Counted from the first letter of the stretch, positions 38,434 through 47,246 are shown. The stretch: 56,879 nucleotides of DNA from an uncultured SAR116 cluster alpha proteobacterium (GCA_902559985.1 CACEJY010000009.1:1-56879); one strand, 5' to 3'. Translations and numbers: made by a program. The notes: generated by a model from the letters alone, not told the origin.

Positions 38434-38955
38434 ATGGCTAAAGACACAAAAAAGTCAAAAACCGCAACAGCTAAAGACAATGATAATGCTCAAAAATCCG
38501 GTGATAATGCAAACACAGATCGCCGCATCCTTGTACACGCGCAGTATATTAAAGACTTATCTTTTGAAAATCCTAATGCGCCAAGCGTTTTGATAAAAGG
38601 ATCTACCCAGCCAGACGTTGAGATTACAGTCAATGTTGGCGCACAGCTGATCGATAACGATCAATATGAAGTGACCCTTAACCTCGCCGCCAAGGCGTCG
38701 TCTGAAGAAACAGTTCTATTTCTAGTGGATCTCACTTATGCGGGACTTGTCACACCCGAGGGCGTAGACACTGATGAGATTAACCCACTGATCATGATTG
38801 AGGCGCCTCGGCTATTGTTCCCATTCGCACGCGCCATTATTTCAGATGTAACACGCGATGGTGGTTTCATGCCTTTAAATATACAACCAGTTGATTTTGT
38901 TTCTGTTTATCAGCATAATCTTGCTCAGCAGGCCGCCTCACAGACCAGTGATTAA
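38434..38955 (+). CDS. secB: Protein-export chaperone SecB
   Basis: SecB keeps preproteins unfolded and hands them to SecA. The 173-residue length is typical for Alphaproteobacteria. Family segments include RILVHAQYIKDLSFENPNAP, VTLNLAAKASSEETVLFLVD and the C-terminal PRLLFPFARAIISDVTRDGG. It is convergent with dnaQ, 24 bases apart. A near-match DnaA box (TTATCCACC) at 38965-38973 lies in that gap, probably by chance. Confidence 0.97.
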   Translation: MAKDTKKSKTATAKDNDNAQKSGDNANTDRRILVHAQYIKDLSFENPNAPSVLIKGSTQPDVEITVNVGAQLIDNDQYEVTLNLAAKASSEETVLFLVDLTYAGLVTPEGVDTDEINPLIMIEAPRLLFPFARAIISDVTRDGGFMPLNIQPVDFVSVYQHNLAQQAASQTSD

Positions 38956-38979
38956 ATCGTATTGTTATCCACCCACCTA

Positions 38980-39684
38980 TTATCGATTCCAAACTGGGTT
39001 TTTTAAACATGCCAAAAATTTTGCATGCGCTGACAACTCATCATCTGTTGGCGCATGCGCCCGTATAGGGCGGATATTTTTCACATCAATCTGAAAATGA
39101 GGGTCCCGAACTACCTCGTCTTGCGACGTCTTGCTCTTTGAATTCTGATCAGCATCCAACAGCAGACCAGGCTGGCGACCACCTAATAATTCGATATAAA
39201 CACGGGCAAGAAGATCTGCATCTACCAACGCACCGTGCAGATCGCGATGTGTGTTATCAATTTCGAATCGGCGGCATAACGCATCCAGATTAGCCTGTGC
39301 GCCCGGAAATTTTTTCCGTGCTATGGCCAACGTATCAATTGATTGGCTAATTGCAAGAACCGGACGGTCAATCCGTGTCAGTTCAGCATTAATAAACGCC
39401 ATATCAAAGCTTGCATTGTGGATCACCAGAGGATCAGAGCCAATGAAAGCTAAAAATTCTTCAGCAACTTCGGCAAAGACCGGTTTGTCTGCCAAAAAAT
39501 CCAAAGTAATGCCATGAACCGCAGTAGCGCCCTCATCAATATCGCGCTCTGGATTAATGTAGAGATGCAAATTGCGACCAGTAGGAACGTGGTGCATTAA
39601 TTCCAACGCGCCAATTTCAATAATCCTGTGACCATCACGCGGACTTATTCCCGTAGTCTCTGTATCAAGGACAATTTCGCGCAT
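38980..39684 (-). CDS. dnaQ: DNA polymerase III epsilon subunit (3'-5' exonuclease)
   Basis: The proofreading subunit of the replicative polymerase. The 234 residues have the three DEDDh exonuclease motifs: VLDTETTGI (Exo I), HNASFDMAFINAEL (Exo II) and HRDLHGALVDADLLARVY (Exo III). The C-terminal tail, which binds the alpha subunit, is less conserved. It lies upstream of the secB convergence and downstream of coaE on the same strand. Confidence 0.96.
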   Translation of the reverse strand: MREIVLDTETTGISPRDGHRIIEIGALELMHHVPTGRNLHLYINPERDIDEGATAVHGITLDFLADKPVFAEVAEEFLAFIGSDPLVIHNASFDMAFINAELTRIDRPVLAISQSIDTLAIARKKFPGAQANLDALCRRFEIDNTHRDLHGALVDADLLARVYIELLGGRQPGLLLDADQNSKSKTSQDEVVRDPHFQIDVKNIRPIRAHAPTDDELSAHAKFLACLKNPVWNR

Positions 39685-39731
39685 AGTTTATCCATATCCC
39701 AAATGCCATGTAAACCAGCTCACTAAGCCCT

Positions 39732-40349
39732 TCAGCCCGTTTCATCCTTAACAATAGACAAACCTATGGCAGAAAGCCAATTGATTAGTTGATTGCGTGT
39801 GTGATCTTTTGGTGTGTCCGCGTCAAGAGCCAAATCAGCTCGCGCTTTTTTGTCATCTGACGGAATTTGTGATGCCAGTATTGAGGCCAACTTCTCCTTA
39901 TTCATACCTGGTCGCGACAACGCCCGTTTGACTGTGGTTTGATAACTGGCATGAACAACAATCACATAATCACACATCGTCTCCCCGCCAGTTTCGAATA
40001 AAAGTGGAACATCCAACACTATTGCCGCGGCATTAGCTTTACGTTGCTCAGCTATAAAATCATCGCGGTGTTGGCGTACCATGGGATGCAAAATTGACTC
40101 CAATGTTAATCGTTTTTGTGGTGCACAAAAGACCTCATCACCAAGTGATTCTCGGTTGATACCACCGGCAATAGTTCCAAAATGGGACCCAAATTCGGCC
40201 AAAACGTCTTGTACTGCTCGACCACGGGGCCCGAGCAGTTCATGCACTGCACAGTCGGAATCATAGGTGGCAATTCCCAACTCATTAATCCATTTAGCGA
40301 CTGTGGACTTGCCAGCAGCAATTGACCCTGTTAGCCCAATGATTTTCAT
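39732..40349 (-). CDS. coaE: Dephospho-CoA kinase
   Basis: CoaE performs the last step of coenzyme A synthesis. The 205 residues start MKIIGLTGSIAAGKST, holding the P-loop, and the central VLDVPLLFETGGE segment is typical. The ATG overlaps the maf stop by four bases (ATGA). The order maf-coaE-dnaQ is highly conserved next to the origin in Alphaproteobacteria. Confidence 0.97.
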   Translation of the reverse strand: MKIIGLTGSIAAGKSTVAKWINELGIATYDSDCAVHELLGPRGRAVQDVLAEFGSHFGTIAGGINRESLGDEVFCAPQKRLTLESILHPMVRQHRDDFIAEQRKANAAAIVLDVPLLFETGGETMCDYVIVVHASYQTTVKRALSRPGMNKEKLASILASQIPSDDKKARADLALDADTPKDHTRNQLINWLSAIGLSIVKDETG

Positions 40350-41038
40350 GAAATATACCCAAATTTGTCCACAGATTTATTCTTGGAGTTCTTATCGAAT
40401 GGAGAGAGGCCGTGTTCACACAAAATTGTCAACAGCTCAAGCAGCGGTATACCGAGAATACCATAGTGACAACCCTTTATTTGCGAGAATAATTGCGCCC
40501 CAATAGACTCAATCTGATAGCTTCCCGGCGAAAAAAAAGCCACTTCTCCAAGCTTCTCGAGATAAAAATCAATAAATTCATCATCAAACTGACGCATCGT
40601 CATATCTGCTACCAATAGATGATGCCAAATCCGTTTACCATGCTGAAATAATACCACAGCTGTAAAAAGCTGATGAGTTTTACCAGATAGAGCTGATAAT
40701 TGAGATTTTGCTGTAACAAAGTCTTTCGGTTTGCTGTAAATAACCTCATCACAAACTAAGATTTGATCACAGCCCAAAACGTAAGCTGGTGAAACCAAAT
40801 GTTCTGTTTCAAGTCGCTGGACAGCGACAGAGGCTTTCATCTCGGCCAGCATTAACGCAATATCCTGTGCGGGAATAGCTTCAGCAATGCTTGCCGAACG
40901 AAGAGCTTCTTCATCTATTGACACCGGGTATTGATAAAATCCAATCCCAGCGTCTTCGAGAAGCTTTACACGGGTAGCACTAGCTGAGGCCAAAACAAGA
41001 TTACCAGTTGGCAAGGTCGAGAAAACAAGTTTTGACAT
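40346..41038 (-). CDS. maf: Maf-like nucleotide pyrophosphatase
   Basis: A 230-residue Maf/YceF/YhdE enzyme, which hydrolyses modified or canonical nucleoside triphosphates. The signature LVLASASATRVKLLEDAGI, the catalytic VLGCDQIL and KPKDFVTAKSQL are all present. I place the start at ATG 41038 (MSKLVF). Its A is shared with the ppsR stop (TGATG), so the two are coupled. A longer frame from 41128 only reads through ppsR. Confidence 0.94.
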   Translation of the reverse strand: MSKLVFSTLPTGNLVLASASATRVKLLEDAGIGFYQYPVSIDEEALRSASIAEAIPAQDIALMLAEMKASVAVQRLETEHLVSPAYVLGCDQILVCDEVIYSKPKDFVTAKSQLSALSGKTHQLFTAVVLFQHGKRIWHHLLVADMTMRQFDDEFIDFYLEKLGEVAFFSPGSYQIESIGAQLFSQIKGCHYGILGIPLLELLTILCEHGLSPFDKNSKNKSVDKFGYIS

Positions 41039-41859
41039 CACTGTCTTTCGCACCAGTTGTTGTAATATTGCAAGATTCCAGCCGCAGTTTCCTCTACTGA
41101 TCGACGCGTTACATCGATCACTGGCCATCCATTGTTGTTGAACAAACGGCGTGCATTACGGACTTCTTCAGTAATCTTTTCAATGTCAGCATAACTATCA
41201 TTCGTCCTATCCATCATTGCAGCTTGACGAGTGCGGCGTATTTGACTAAGGCGTTTTGGATCATTAGTTAATCCAACAACGAATAAATTGAGTCCATCAA
41301 GATAGTGCTGAGGAAATGGAACTTGGGGCACAAGTGCGTAATTGGCAGCCTTATAACCGCGGTGTGCCAAATACATTGATGTTGGAGTCTTCGAGGTTCG
41401 CGATACACCAACAATCAACATATCTGCTTTTTTCAAATCCCCCATATTCATACCATCATCATGGCTTACGGCGAAATCAACCGCTGCCATTCGAGCGAAA
41501 TAAGCCGTATCAAGGCGACGCTGGCTACCAGGAAGGTTTGTGATTGTTTGACCAAGAACGGTGGTTAATAAATTTACCACAGGATCCAAAACTGATACTG
41601 ATGGCACTCCTTTGGTACTACATACACTTTCAATAGTCGTTCTCAAGTCTTGATCAATAATACTCATCAATAAGATGCCCGGATGACGTTCAAGACCGGC
41701 AAATAACGCTTCTAAATGCGCTTTAGTACGCACCAACGTCCAAACATGCTCTACCGGTTTCACATCAGTAAATTGAGCAAGACAGGCACGGGCCACTTGC
41801 TGCACAGTTTCGCCCGTTGAGTCTGAAACTAGGTGTATATGTAACGTTTGTTGAGGCAT
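41038..41859 (-). CDS. ppsR: Pyruvate phosphate dikinase/PEP synthase regulatory protein
   Basis: A bifunctional serine/threonine kinase and Pi-dependent phosphorylase (DUF299) that switches PEP synthase or pyruvate phosphate dikinase off and on. The 273 residues begin MPQQTLHIHLVSDSTGET, and the P-loop-like GVSRTSKTPTSMYLAHRG is intact. ATG 41859 is preferred to the upstream in-frame TTG at 41880. It is the first minus-strand gene left of the origin. Confidence 0.93.
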   Translation of the reverse strand: MPQQTLHIHLVSDSTGETVQQVARACLAQFTDVKPVEHVWTLVRTKAHLEALFAGLERHPGILLMSIIDQDLRTTIESVCSTKGVPSVSVLDPVVNLLTTVLGQTITNLPGSQRRLDTAYFARMAAVDFAVSHDDGMNMGDLKKADMLIVGVSRTSKTPTSMYLAHRGYKAANYALVPQVPFPQHYLDGLNLFVVGLTNDPKRLSQIRRTRQAAMMDRTNDSYADIEKITEEVRNARRLFNNNGWPVIDVTRRSVEETAAGILQYYNNWCERQ

Positions 41860-42078
41860 GGCATGACAAGGTGTAGTCAAAAATCATCAATTTGTCATCT
41901 ATTTCATTATTTGGACTACGGTACTATCACACCCCTGAATATAAGGGTATCATTGGTGATACCGAGCATAACTTGGGTTACTGGCAAGGCTGTGTAAAAA
42001 ATAACACTGATTGGGGATTATTTTAAGTTGAACTAAAAAATAAACTACTTTTCCCTCCATATAAACATTTCACACACA

Positions 42079-42087
42079 AGTGGATAA
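42079..42087 (-). promoter_or_regulatory. DnaA box (8 of 9)
   Basis: AGTGGATAA matches the reverse complement of the TTATCCACA consensus at eight of nine positions. It lies in the probable origin. Confidence 0.6.
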
Positions 42088-42165
42088 TACAAGCACACTA
42101 GTCTGTTATAAAAACGCAAAATCTTATAACATCACGTAAAAGATCAGAAAAAATACTAGCCACAC

Positions 42166-42174
42166 TGTGGATAA
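42166..42174 (-). promoter_or_regulatory. DnaA box (perfect)
   Basis: TGTGGATAA is the exact reverse complement of the TTATCCACA consensus for DnaA binding. It is the strongest single box of the probable origin, with a weaker box four bases away. Confidence 0.8.
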
Positions 42175-42177
42175 AAT

Positions 42178-42186
42178 CATGGATAA
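42178..42186 (-). promoter_or_regulatory. DnaA box (7 of 9)
   Basis: CATGGATAA matches the consensus at seven of nine positions. It is spaced 12 bases centre to centre from the perfect box and in the same orientation, a layout suited to cooperative DnaA binding. Confidence 0.45.
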
Positions 42187-42270
42187 CTTTTGAATAAGTG
42201 CACACAAGCAGTTACGCACAGTTACTACAAAAACAACAACCTTTTTAAAATATAATAAATTAGAGAAAAA

Positions 42271-43299
42271 ATGACTGATAAACTTTTTCTTACGACCATA
42301 AACGGTGAAAAATCGAACCAAACGCCCATTTGGATTATGCGCCAAGCTGGACGACATTTGAAAGAATATCGTGCCATACGTAAAATACAAAAGGACTTTA
42401 TCTCATTCTGTCTCAATCCTGAACAAGCCTCTACCGTCAGCTTACAGCCAATCACTCGTTACAACTTAGATGCAGCAATCATATTTTCTGATATTCTACT
42501 GGTACCGTGGGCCATGGATTTAAATGTAAAATTCAAAACAGGTATAGGCCCCCTACTAGATCCAGTAGACACACCTGATATGATTGATGCTAACTGCTTA
42601 CATAATTTAACTAGAAAATTAGCTCCGGTCGGCGAAGCTATTAAGATAACCAAATTATCATTACCTGCTGAAACTGCACTAATTGGTTTTGCGGGAGCAC
42701 CATGGACGTTGATTACATACATTGCCGAGGGAGGATCATCCCGCGATTTTACTAGAGCTCGATTATGGGCTTGGCAAAACGCAAAAGAACTTGATTCCTT
42801 GTTGGAGATATTAATTGATGCGACGATCTCATTTCTATCTCTTCAGGCAACAGCGGGGGCCGAATGCTTAATGCTCTTCGATAGTTGGGCAAGCGCTGTA
42901 CCAGCGGCTCATCGGAATTGGTTAATTACAAAGCCTACAAATACAATTATTCAAGGCGTAAGAAAAAATGGTCATAAACAACCTATAATTGGTTTTCCAA
43001 AAGGGTTTGGTGATGGTGTAATACATTATGCAGAGGAAAGTGGAGTCGATGCTGTTGGCCTTGATCACGGTATTGATCCGGGTTGGGCCGGAAAAAACTT
43101 ACCAAAAAATTTACCTGTGCAGGGGAATTTAGACCCATTATCTCTTATATCGGCGGGAAAAGAAATGTTTCGTGATATCGATTATATTCTTGAATCATTT
43201 CATAATCGGCCACACGTCTTCAATCTTGGCCACGGTATCACCCCACCGACACCCATAGAAAATGTCCAAATGATGATTGATTATATCCGAAACGGTTAG
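42271..43299 (+). CDS. hemE: Uroporphyrinogen decarboxylase
   Basis: HemE converts uroporphyrinogen III to coproporphyrinogen III in heme synthesis. The 342 residues include the N-terminal substrate-binding WIMRQAGRHLKEYR, with a His where most homologues have Tyr, then FSDILLVPWAMD and FNLGHGITPPTP near the end. The gene is visibly richer in A and T than its neighbours beyond 45 kb. It is the first rightward gene from the origin. hemH, which often follows it in Alphaproteobacteria, is missing. Confidence 0.97.
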   Translation: MTDKLFLTTINGEKSNQTPIWIMRQAGRHLKEYRAIRKIQKDFISFCLNPEQASTVSLQPITRYNLDAAIIFSDILLVPWAMDLNVKFKTGIGPLLDPVDTPDMIDANCLHNLTRKLAPVGEAIKITKLSLPAETALIGFAGAPWTLITYIAEGGSSRDFTRARLWAWQNAKELDSLLEILIDATISFLSLQATAGAECLMLFDSWASAVPAAHRNWLITKPTNTIIQGVRKNGHKQPIIGFPKGFGDGVIHYAEESGVDAVGLDHGIDPGWAGKNLPKNLPVQGNLDPLSLISAGKEMFRDIDYILESFHNRPHVFNLGHGITPPTPIENVQMMIDYIRNG

Positions 43300-43309
43300 G
43301 ACAAAAAAC

Positions 43310-43738
43310 ATGAGTTACGAAATTATCAAAGCCCTTCATATTTTGTCAGTTATTTCATGGATGGTAGGTCTTTTATATTTACCGCGTTTATTTGTATATC
43401 ATTCACAAGCACAGGCTGGTTCAGTGCAAGCAGAAATATTTAAAGTTATGGAACGAAGACTGTTAACGGCGATTATGACCCCTGCAATGATCGCTACTTT
43501 TATTTTCGGCATTTGGTTAATTTCACTTAACCATGGACTGATATATGAAACCTGGTTTCAAATAAAATTTATTGCCGTGATATTTATGGGAGGTGTTCAT
43601 GGTAAATTTTCAAAGATGAGGCGTTTATTAGAAAACGATGAAAAGCCCCTATCTTCAAAAACTTATCGGATTTGGAATGAAATCCCAACCATATTTATGA
43701 TACTCATTGTGTTTATGGCTGTTGTCAAACCATTGTGA
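43310..43738 (+). CDS. hemJ: Protoporphyrinogen oxidase HemJ
   Basis: A 142-residue inner-membrane protein with four hydrophobic helices, matching the HemJ family that oxidises protoporphyrinogen IX. The N-terminal IIKALHILSVISWMVGLLYLPRLFVYH contains the conserved His residues. I place the start at ATG 43310, ten bases after the hemE stop; a longer frame from 43277 overlaps hemE. It works two steps after HemE in the same pathway. Confidence 0.93.
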   Translation: MSYEIIKALHILSVISWMVGLLYLPRLFVYHSQAQAGSVQAEIFKVMERRLLTAIMTPAMIATFIFGIWLISLNHGLIYETWFQIKFIAVIFMGGVHGKFSKMRRLLENDEKPLSSKTYRIWNEIPTIFMILIVFMAVVKPL

Positions 43739-43843
43739 ATAAGAAAAAAAATTACAAACTTAGACCGAGTGCTTGAACCGCGATAAATGCGCATTGACTT
43801 TATTGACTAAAACTTTAACTATATTTGATCTCACCTCAAATAA

Positions 43844-43865
43844 ACTACGTTTTTGTAGTATTTTT
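43844..43865 (+). terminator. Small hairpin and U-run in the rho leader
   Basis: ACTAC and GTAGT can pair across a 6-base T-rich loop, followed by ATTTTT, about 18 bases before the rho start. The 5-bp stem is weak. It may end hemEJ transcripts partly or be part of rho leader control. It may also be chance. Confidence 0.3.
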
Positions 43866-43882
43866 CCCATCAGAGTAAAATT

Positions 43883-45142
43883 ATGCATTTACAGGAACTC
43901 AAAGCGAAGTCTCCAGCGGATCTTTTGGCATATGCAGAAGAGCTAGAAATTGAAAATGCGAGTACGCTTCGTAAACAAGATATGATGTTTGCGATTTTAA
44001 AACAGCTCGCCCACAACGATGTTGCGATATATGGTAGCGGAGTTTTAGAGGTCTTATCTGATGGATTTGGTTTTCTGAGGGCGCCTGAAAGTAATTATTT
44101 GCCTGGCCCTGACGATATTTATGTTTCACCAAGCCAAGTGCGTCGCTTTAGTTTACGAACAGGTGATACCGTCGAAGGTGAGATTCGTGCACCCAAGGAT
44201 GGTGAACGTTATTTTGCTTTATTGAAAATTGAAACGATTAACTTTGAAGATCCGAATGCGGTTCGCCACCGAATTAATTTTGATAACTTGACACCCCTTT
44301 ATCCGGAAGAAAAACTAACTCTGGAGCTACCTTTTAACCCAGATAAGAAAGACAATACGCCACGTGTAATCGATCTAATTTCTCCAATGGGTAAGGGTCA
44401 ACGCGGACTCATTGTAGCTCCCCCTCGAACTGGTAAAACAATGATGCTGCAGAGCATTGCGCATGCGATTTCAGAAAACCATCCAGAAGTCTATTTGATT
44501 GTATTGTTAATTGATGAGCGTCCAGAAGAAGTGACTGATATGCAGCGCTCGGTTCGCGGTGAAGTGATTTCATCTACTTTTGATGAACCAGCATCACGAC
44601 ATGTACAAGTAACTGAAATGGTTATAGAAAAAGCAAAGCGTCTTGTGGAGCATAAGCGCGATGTTGTAATATTGTTAGACTCAATAACCCGTCTTGCGCG
44701 CGCGTATAACACAGTTGTTCCATCATCAGGAAAAGTTTTAACTGGTGGCGTTGATGCTAATGCACTTCAAAGGCCTAAGCGTTTTTTCGGCGCTGCTCGA
44801 AACATTGAAGAGGGTGGCTCCTTGACAATTATCGCAACCGCTCTCATTGAAACTGGATCACGGATGGATGAAGTGATCTTCGAAGAGTTTAAAGGTACTG
44901 GAAATAGTGAGGTAATACTTGATCGTAAATTGTCAGATAAGAGGACATTCCCAGCAATCGATATCACTAAGTCGGGAACACGAAAAGAGGAGCTGTTGGT
45001 CGATAAAGGTACCCTTGCCAAAATGTGGGTACTACGTCGTATCCTAATGCAGATGGGGCCTGTTGATGCCATGGAGTTTCTTGTTGATAAATTAAAGAAT
45101 TCAAAGAGTAACGATGAATTTTTTGATCATATGAACAGTTAA
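43883..45142 (+). CDS. rho: Transcription termination factor Rho
   Basis: A hexameric RNA helicase that ends transcription. The 419 residues have the Rho-N helical domain at 1-43, the cold-shock-like RNA-binding domain with [21 protein letters not shown], and the ATPase core. The core Walker A is [12 protein letters not shown] at about 174-185, and [14 protein letters not shown] marks Walker B. The position after hemE/hemJ near the origin is standard in this class. Confidence 0.98.
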   Translation: MHLQELKAKSPADLLAYAEELEIENASTLRKQDMMFAILKQLAHNDVAIYGSGVLEVLSDGFGFLRAPESNYLPGPDDIYVSPSQVRRFSLRTGDTVEGEIRAPKDGERYFALLKIETINFEDPNAVRHRINFDNLTPLYPEEKLTLELPFNPDKKDNTPRVIDLISPMGKGQRGLIVAPPRTGKTMMLQSIAHAISENHPEVYLIVLLIDERPEEVTDMQRSVRGEVISSTFDEPASRHVQVTEMVIEKAKRLVEHKRDVVILLDSITRLARAYNTVVPSSGKVLTGGVDANALQRPKRFFGAARNIEEGGSLTIIATALIETGSRMDEVIFEEFKGTGNSEVILDRKLSDKRTFPAIDITKSGTRKEELLVDKGTLAKMWVLRRILMQMGPVDAMEFLVDKLKNSKSNDEFFDHMNS

Positions 45143-45176
45143 TTAATTAAGAGTGGCTACCTTTGATTTGCGCTGT

Positions 45177-45692
45177 TTAACATGACTCGAGTTTTATTAA
45201 AGCAGCTTTACGCGCTAAATTATCCGGGTGCTTTGGATGATGATCACTCCCTCCCCCATAATGACCCAATTGCCCATCTTTACGAATCACCCGATGACAT
45301 GGATAAATGATGGGAATTGGATTACTGGCACATATTGAACCGGCGGCCCGCGCAGCTTTGGGTTTGCCAGCAAAGCTAGCAAAATCCGCATAGCTCATTA
45401 CTGTCCCATAGGGAATTTTTTTCATAATGTTCAACCAATATTGCCCGTTGGCGTTCTTGCCAGCAGGCGCAAGTGGTAGGTCAAACTGTCGAAGACAACC
45501 CCTAAAAAATGCTTGAAGCTGGGCTTTTGTTTCACGTGAAACATGGTTTGGGCGGTCTAGTTCATGCCAGCCAGTTTGGTTCCAGTCCAGTCGAACCAGA
45601 CTGCTACCATCGCTAATCGGTCGCATCCAGCCAAAGTCAGTCTTTAAGCTCGACATGAAGAGGTGGTCTAATGGGCCAATAATTTGGGGCAT
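45177..45692 (-). CDS. ogt: Methylated-DNA-protein cysteine methyltransferase
   Basis: A 171-residue suicide repair protein that takes O6-alkyl groups from guanine. The acceptor motif is PCHRVIRKDGQLGHYGGG near the C-terminus, and the DNA-binding helix SYADFASFAGKPKAARAAG precedes it. It is the only leftward gene between hemE and parB, so it runs against the fork. A perfect parS site is inside its coding sequence (45528-45543) and reads HVSRET in the protein. Confidence 0.93.
   Translation of the reverse strand: MPQIIGPLDHLFMSSLKTDFGWMRPISDGSSLVRLDWNQTGWHELDRPNHVSRETKAQLQAFFRGCLRQFDLPLAPAGKNANGQYWLNIMKKIPYGTVMSYADFASFAGKPKAARAAGSICASNPIPIIYPCHRVIRKDGQLGHYGGGSDHHPKHPDNLARKAALIKLESC
45528..45543. 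promoter_or_regulatory. parS centromere site (perfect 16-mer)
   Basis: TGTTTCACGTGAAACA is a perfect palindrome and the consensus ParB-binding parS sequence. It lies inside ogt, about 3.4 kb right of the probable origin and 5.2 kb left of parB. ParB loads here and spreads to build the partition complex. Confidence 0.93.
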
Positions 45693-45815
45693 AATTTTTT
45701 CGTTCCGCGCTTACATACGTTGGCTTGTAAAATGTAGATGGTAAAAAGAGACTTGTTGTCGGTAGCTTTTCACTCTAGTTACAATCAATCAGGGAACTAT
45801 ATTGATTAAAAGAAT

Positions 45816-47246
45816 ATGAGCGATAACGCAAATGATACTATATACGCTGTTGCTACACCGCCTGGACGGTCAGCAATTGCGGTCATACGTATTAGTGGTG
45901 GAAATGCGGCAAAAACACCAGTTCTATTTTCAGCACCCTGCCCGCCCGCTGGCCAATTTAATGTCTCACGATTGATGCTGGCTGGTAAGGTCTTGGATCA
46001 AGTGATTTTGTTGTTTATGAAAGGCCCACAATCAAGTACGGGAGAGGATGTGTGTGAAATTCATTGTCATGGCAGCCGAGCGGTTATTGATGCCATCATG
46101 GTACAGTTGGAAAGAGCGAGCGGGTTCCGGTTAGCGGACCCGGGTGAATTTACCAGGCGTAGTTTTTCGAATGGAAAAATGGATTTATCTGGCGTTGAGG
46201 GGCTTGCTGATTTGATTGATGCGCAAACGCCAGCCCAACTACATCAAGCTTGGGCGCAAATAGATGGGGCATTGCGTACGCCGGTGATGGCATGGCGCGC
46301 TGAACTTATTGAAATTGTTGCGCGTTTGGAAGCGATGATTGATTTCAGTGATGAGGATCTGCCACCAGTGATTGAAAAAAACCTGCGCAAGGGTACAAAA
46401 GCGTTAATCACTGCACTTGCAGAAAATCTTGCCGATGGTGGGGTCGGTGAACTTGTTCGTGATGGCGTAGTTGTGGCTTTGGTTGGGCCAGTAAATGCGG
46501 GTAAATCAACGGTTTTGAACGGGCTTGCTGGCCGCGCCGCAGCGATTGTTTCTGATGAGGCTGGAACTACACGTGATATCATACAGATCCAGTTAGATTT
46601 GTACGGTGTGCCGACAATTATTCTGGATACGGCTGGCATTCGAAACACTAGTGGAGCGATCGAAATGGAGGGCATAAAAAGGTCCGTTAAGGCTGCTGCG
46701 AATGCTGATCTAATATTAGTCATCCTTGATGGCAGTGATAAAAATTGGCCTGAAGCCTGCGATAAAATTGAAAAAGCTATAAATCGTCAGATTAGCCAAT
46801 CCTCGACTAATCAGAGGATAGTCAGTGGTAAATCAATTAATGACCGCCCTAGGCTTTACGTGCTGAACAAGGCCGACCGTGGTATTGTTCGCGCCAATTG
46901 CAGTTCTGAATATAAAGACAAATATAACAATCCACATGATATGCTGGTCATTTCAGCCAAAAAACAAACTGATATAGATTTTCTAAGTACTGCATTAGCA
47001 AAGCGTCTGACGCCTTTAAACCACGCCGATAGTGGTGTTATCATCACCCGACAGCGCCACCGACAGTCAATGCAAATAGCCCATGATGCACTTGGTCGAG
47101 CCTTAACTCACGACTTTCAACAGGCACCGGAATTGGCAGCTGAAGACTTTCGGCTTGCAGCAGGTGCATTGGGGCGCATAACGGGTGAAATTGATGTTGA
47201 AGAATTGTTGGGGAGCATCTTTTCAGCCTTTTGTATTGGAAAATAA
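45816..47246 (+). CDS. mnmE: tRNA modification GTPase MnmE
   Basis: With MnmG it makes the 5-carboxymethylaminomethyl group on wobble uridine 34. The 476 residues have the N-terminal tetrahydrofolate-binding domain (DTIYAVATPPGRSAIAVIRI), helical regions, and the inserted GTPase. The GTPase G1 is GPVNAGKST near residues 224-232, with DEAGTTRD and DTAGIR after it. The C-terminus is the conserved CIGK motif, here with the Cys that is essential for activity. The partner mnmG follows. Confidence 0.97.
   Translation: MSDNANDTIYAVATPPGRSAIAVIRISGGNAAKTPVLFSAPCPPAGQFNVSRLMLAGKVLDQVILLFMKGPQSSTGEDVCEIHCHGSRAVIDAIMVQLERASGFRLADPGEFTRRSFSNGKMDLSGVEGLADLIDAQTPAQLHQAWAQIDGALRTPVMAWRAELIEIVARLEAMIDFSDEDLPPVIEKNLRKGTKALITALAENLADGGVGELVRDGVVVALVGPVNAGKSTVLNGLAGRAAAIVSDEAGTTRDIIQIQLDLYGVPTIILDTAGIRNTSGAIEMEGIKRSVKAAANADLILVILDGSDKNWPEACDKIEKAINRQISQSSTNQRIVSGKSINDRPRLYVLNKADRGIVRANCSSEYKDKYNNPHDMLVISAKKQTDIDFLSTALAKRLTPLNHADSGVIITRQRHRQSMQIAHDALGRALTHDFQQAPELAAEDFRLAAGALGRITGEIDVEELLGSIFSAFCIGK

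Larger units (their letters stand above)
41860..42270. other. Probable chromosomal replication origin (oriC)
   Basis: About 410 bases without a gene, very AT-rich, between ppsR (leftward) and hemE (rightward). In Caulobacter and other Alphaproteobacteria the origin is next to hemE, often in this same maf-ppsR|hemE context. It contains a perfect DnaA box, two near-matches, a tandem 10-base repeat (42209-42228), CACACAAG twice (42073-42080 and 42201-42208) and an almost pure AT stretch just before hemE that could unwind. dnaA itself is not adjacent, which is usual in this class. Confidence 0.8.

Noticed and set aside
38965-38973. DnaA-box-like TTATCCACC between secB and dnaQ
   Set aside because: An isolated 8-of-9 match about 3 kb from the origin, with no neighbouring boxes.
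40365-40373. DnaA-box-like TTGTCCACA at the end of maf
   Set aside because: A single 8-of-9 match inside coding sequence, away from the gene-free interval; expected by chance in a window this long.
41039-41128. Longer maf reading frame
   Set aside because: The extra 30 residues come from the ppsR coding region in another frame, and the Maf fold starts at 41038.
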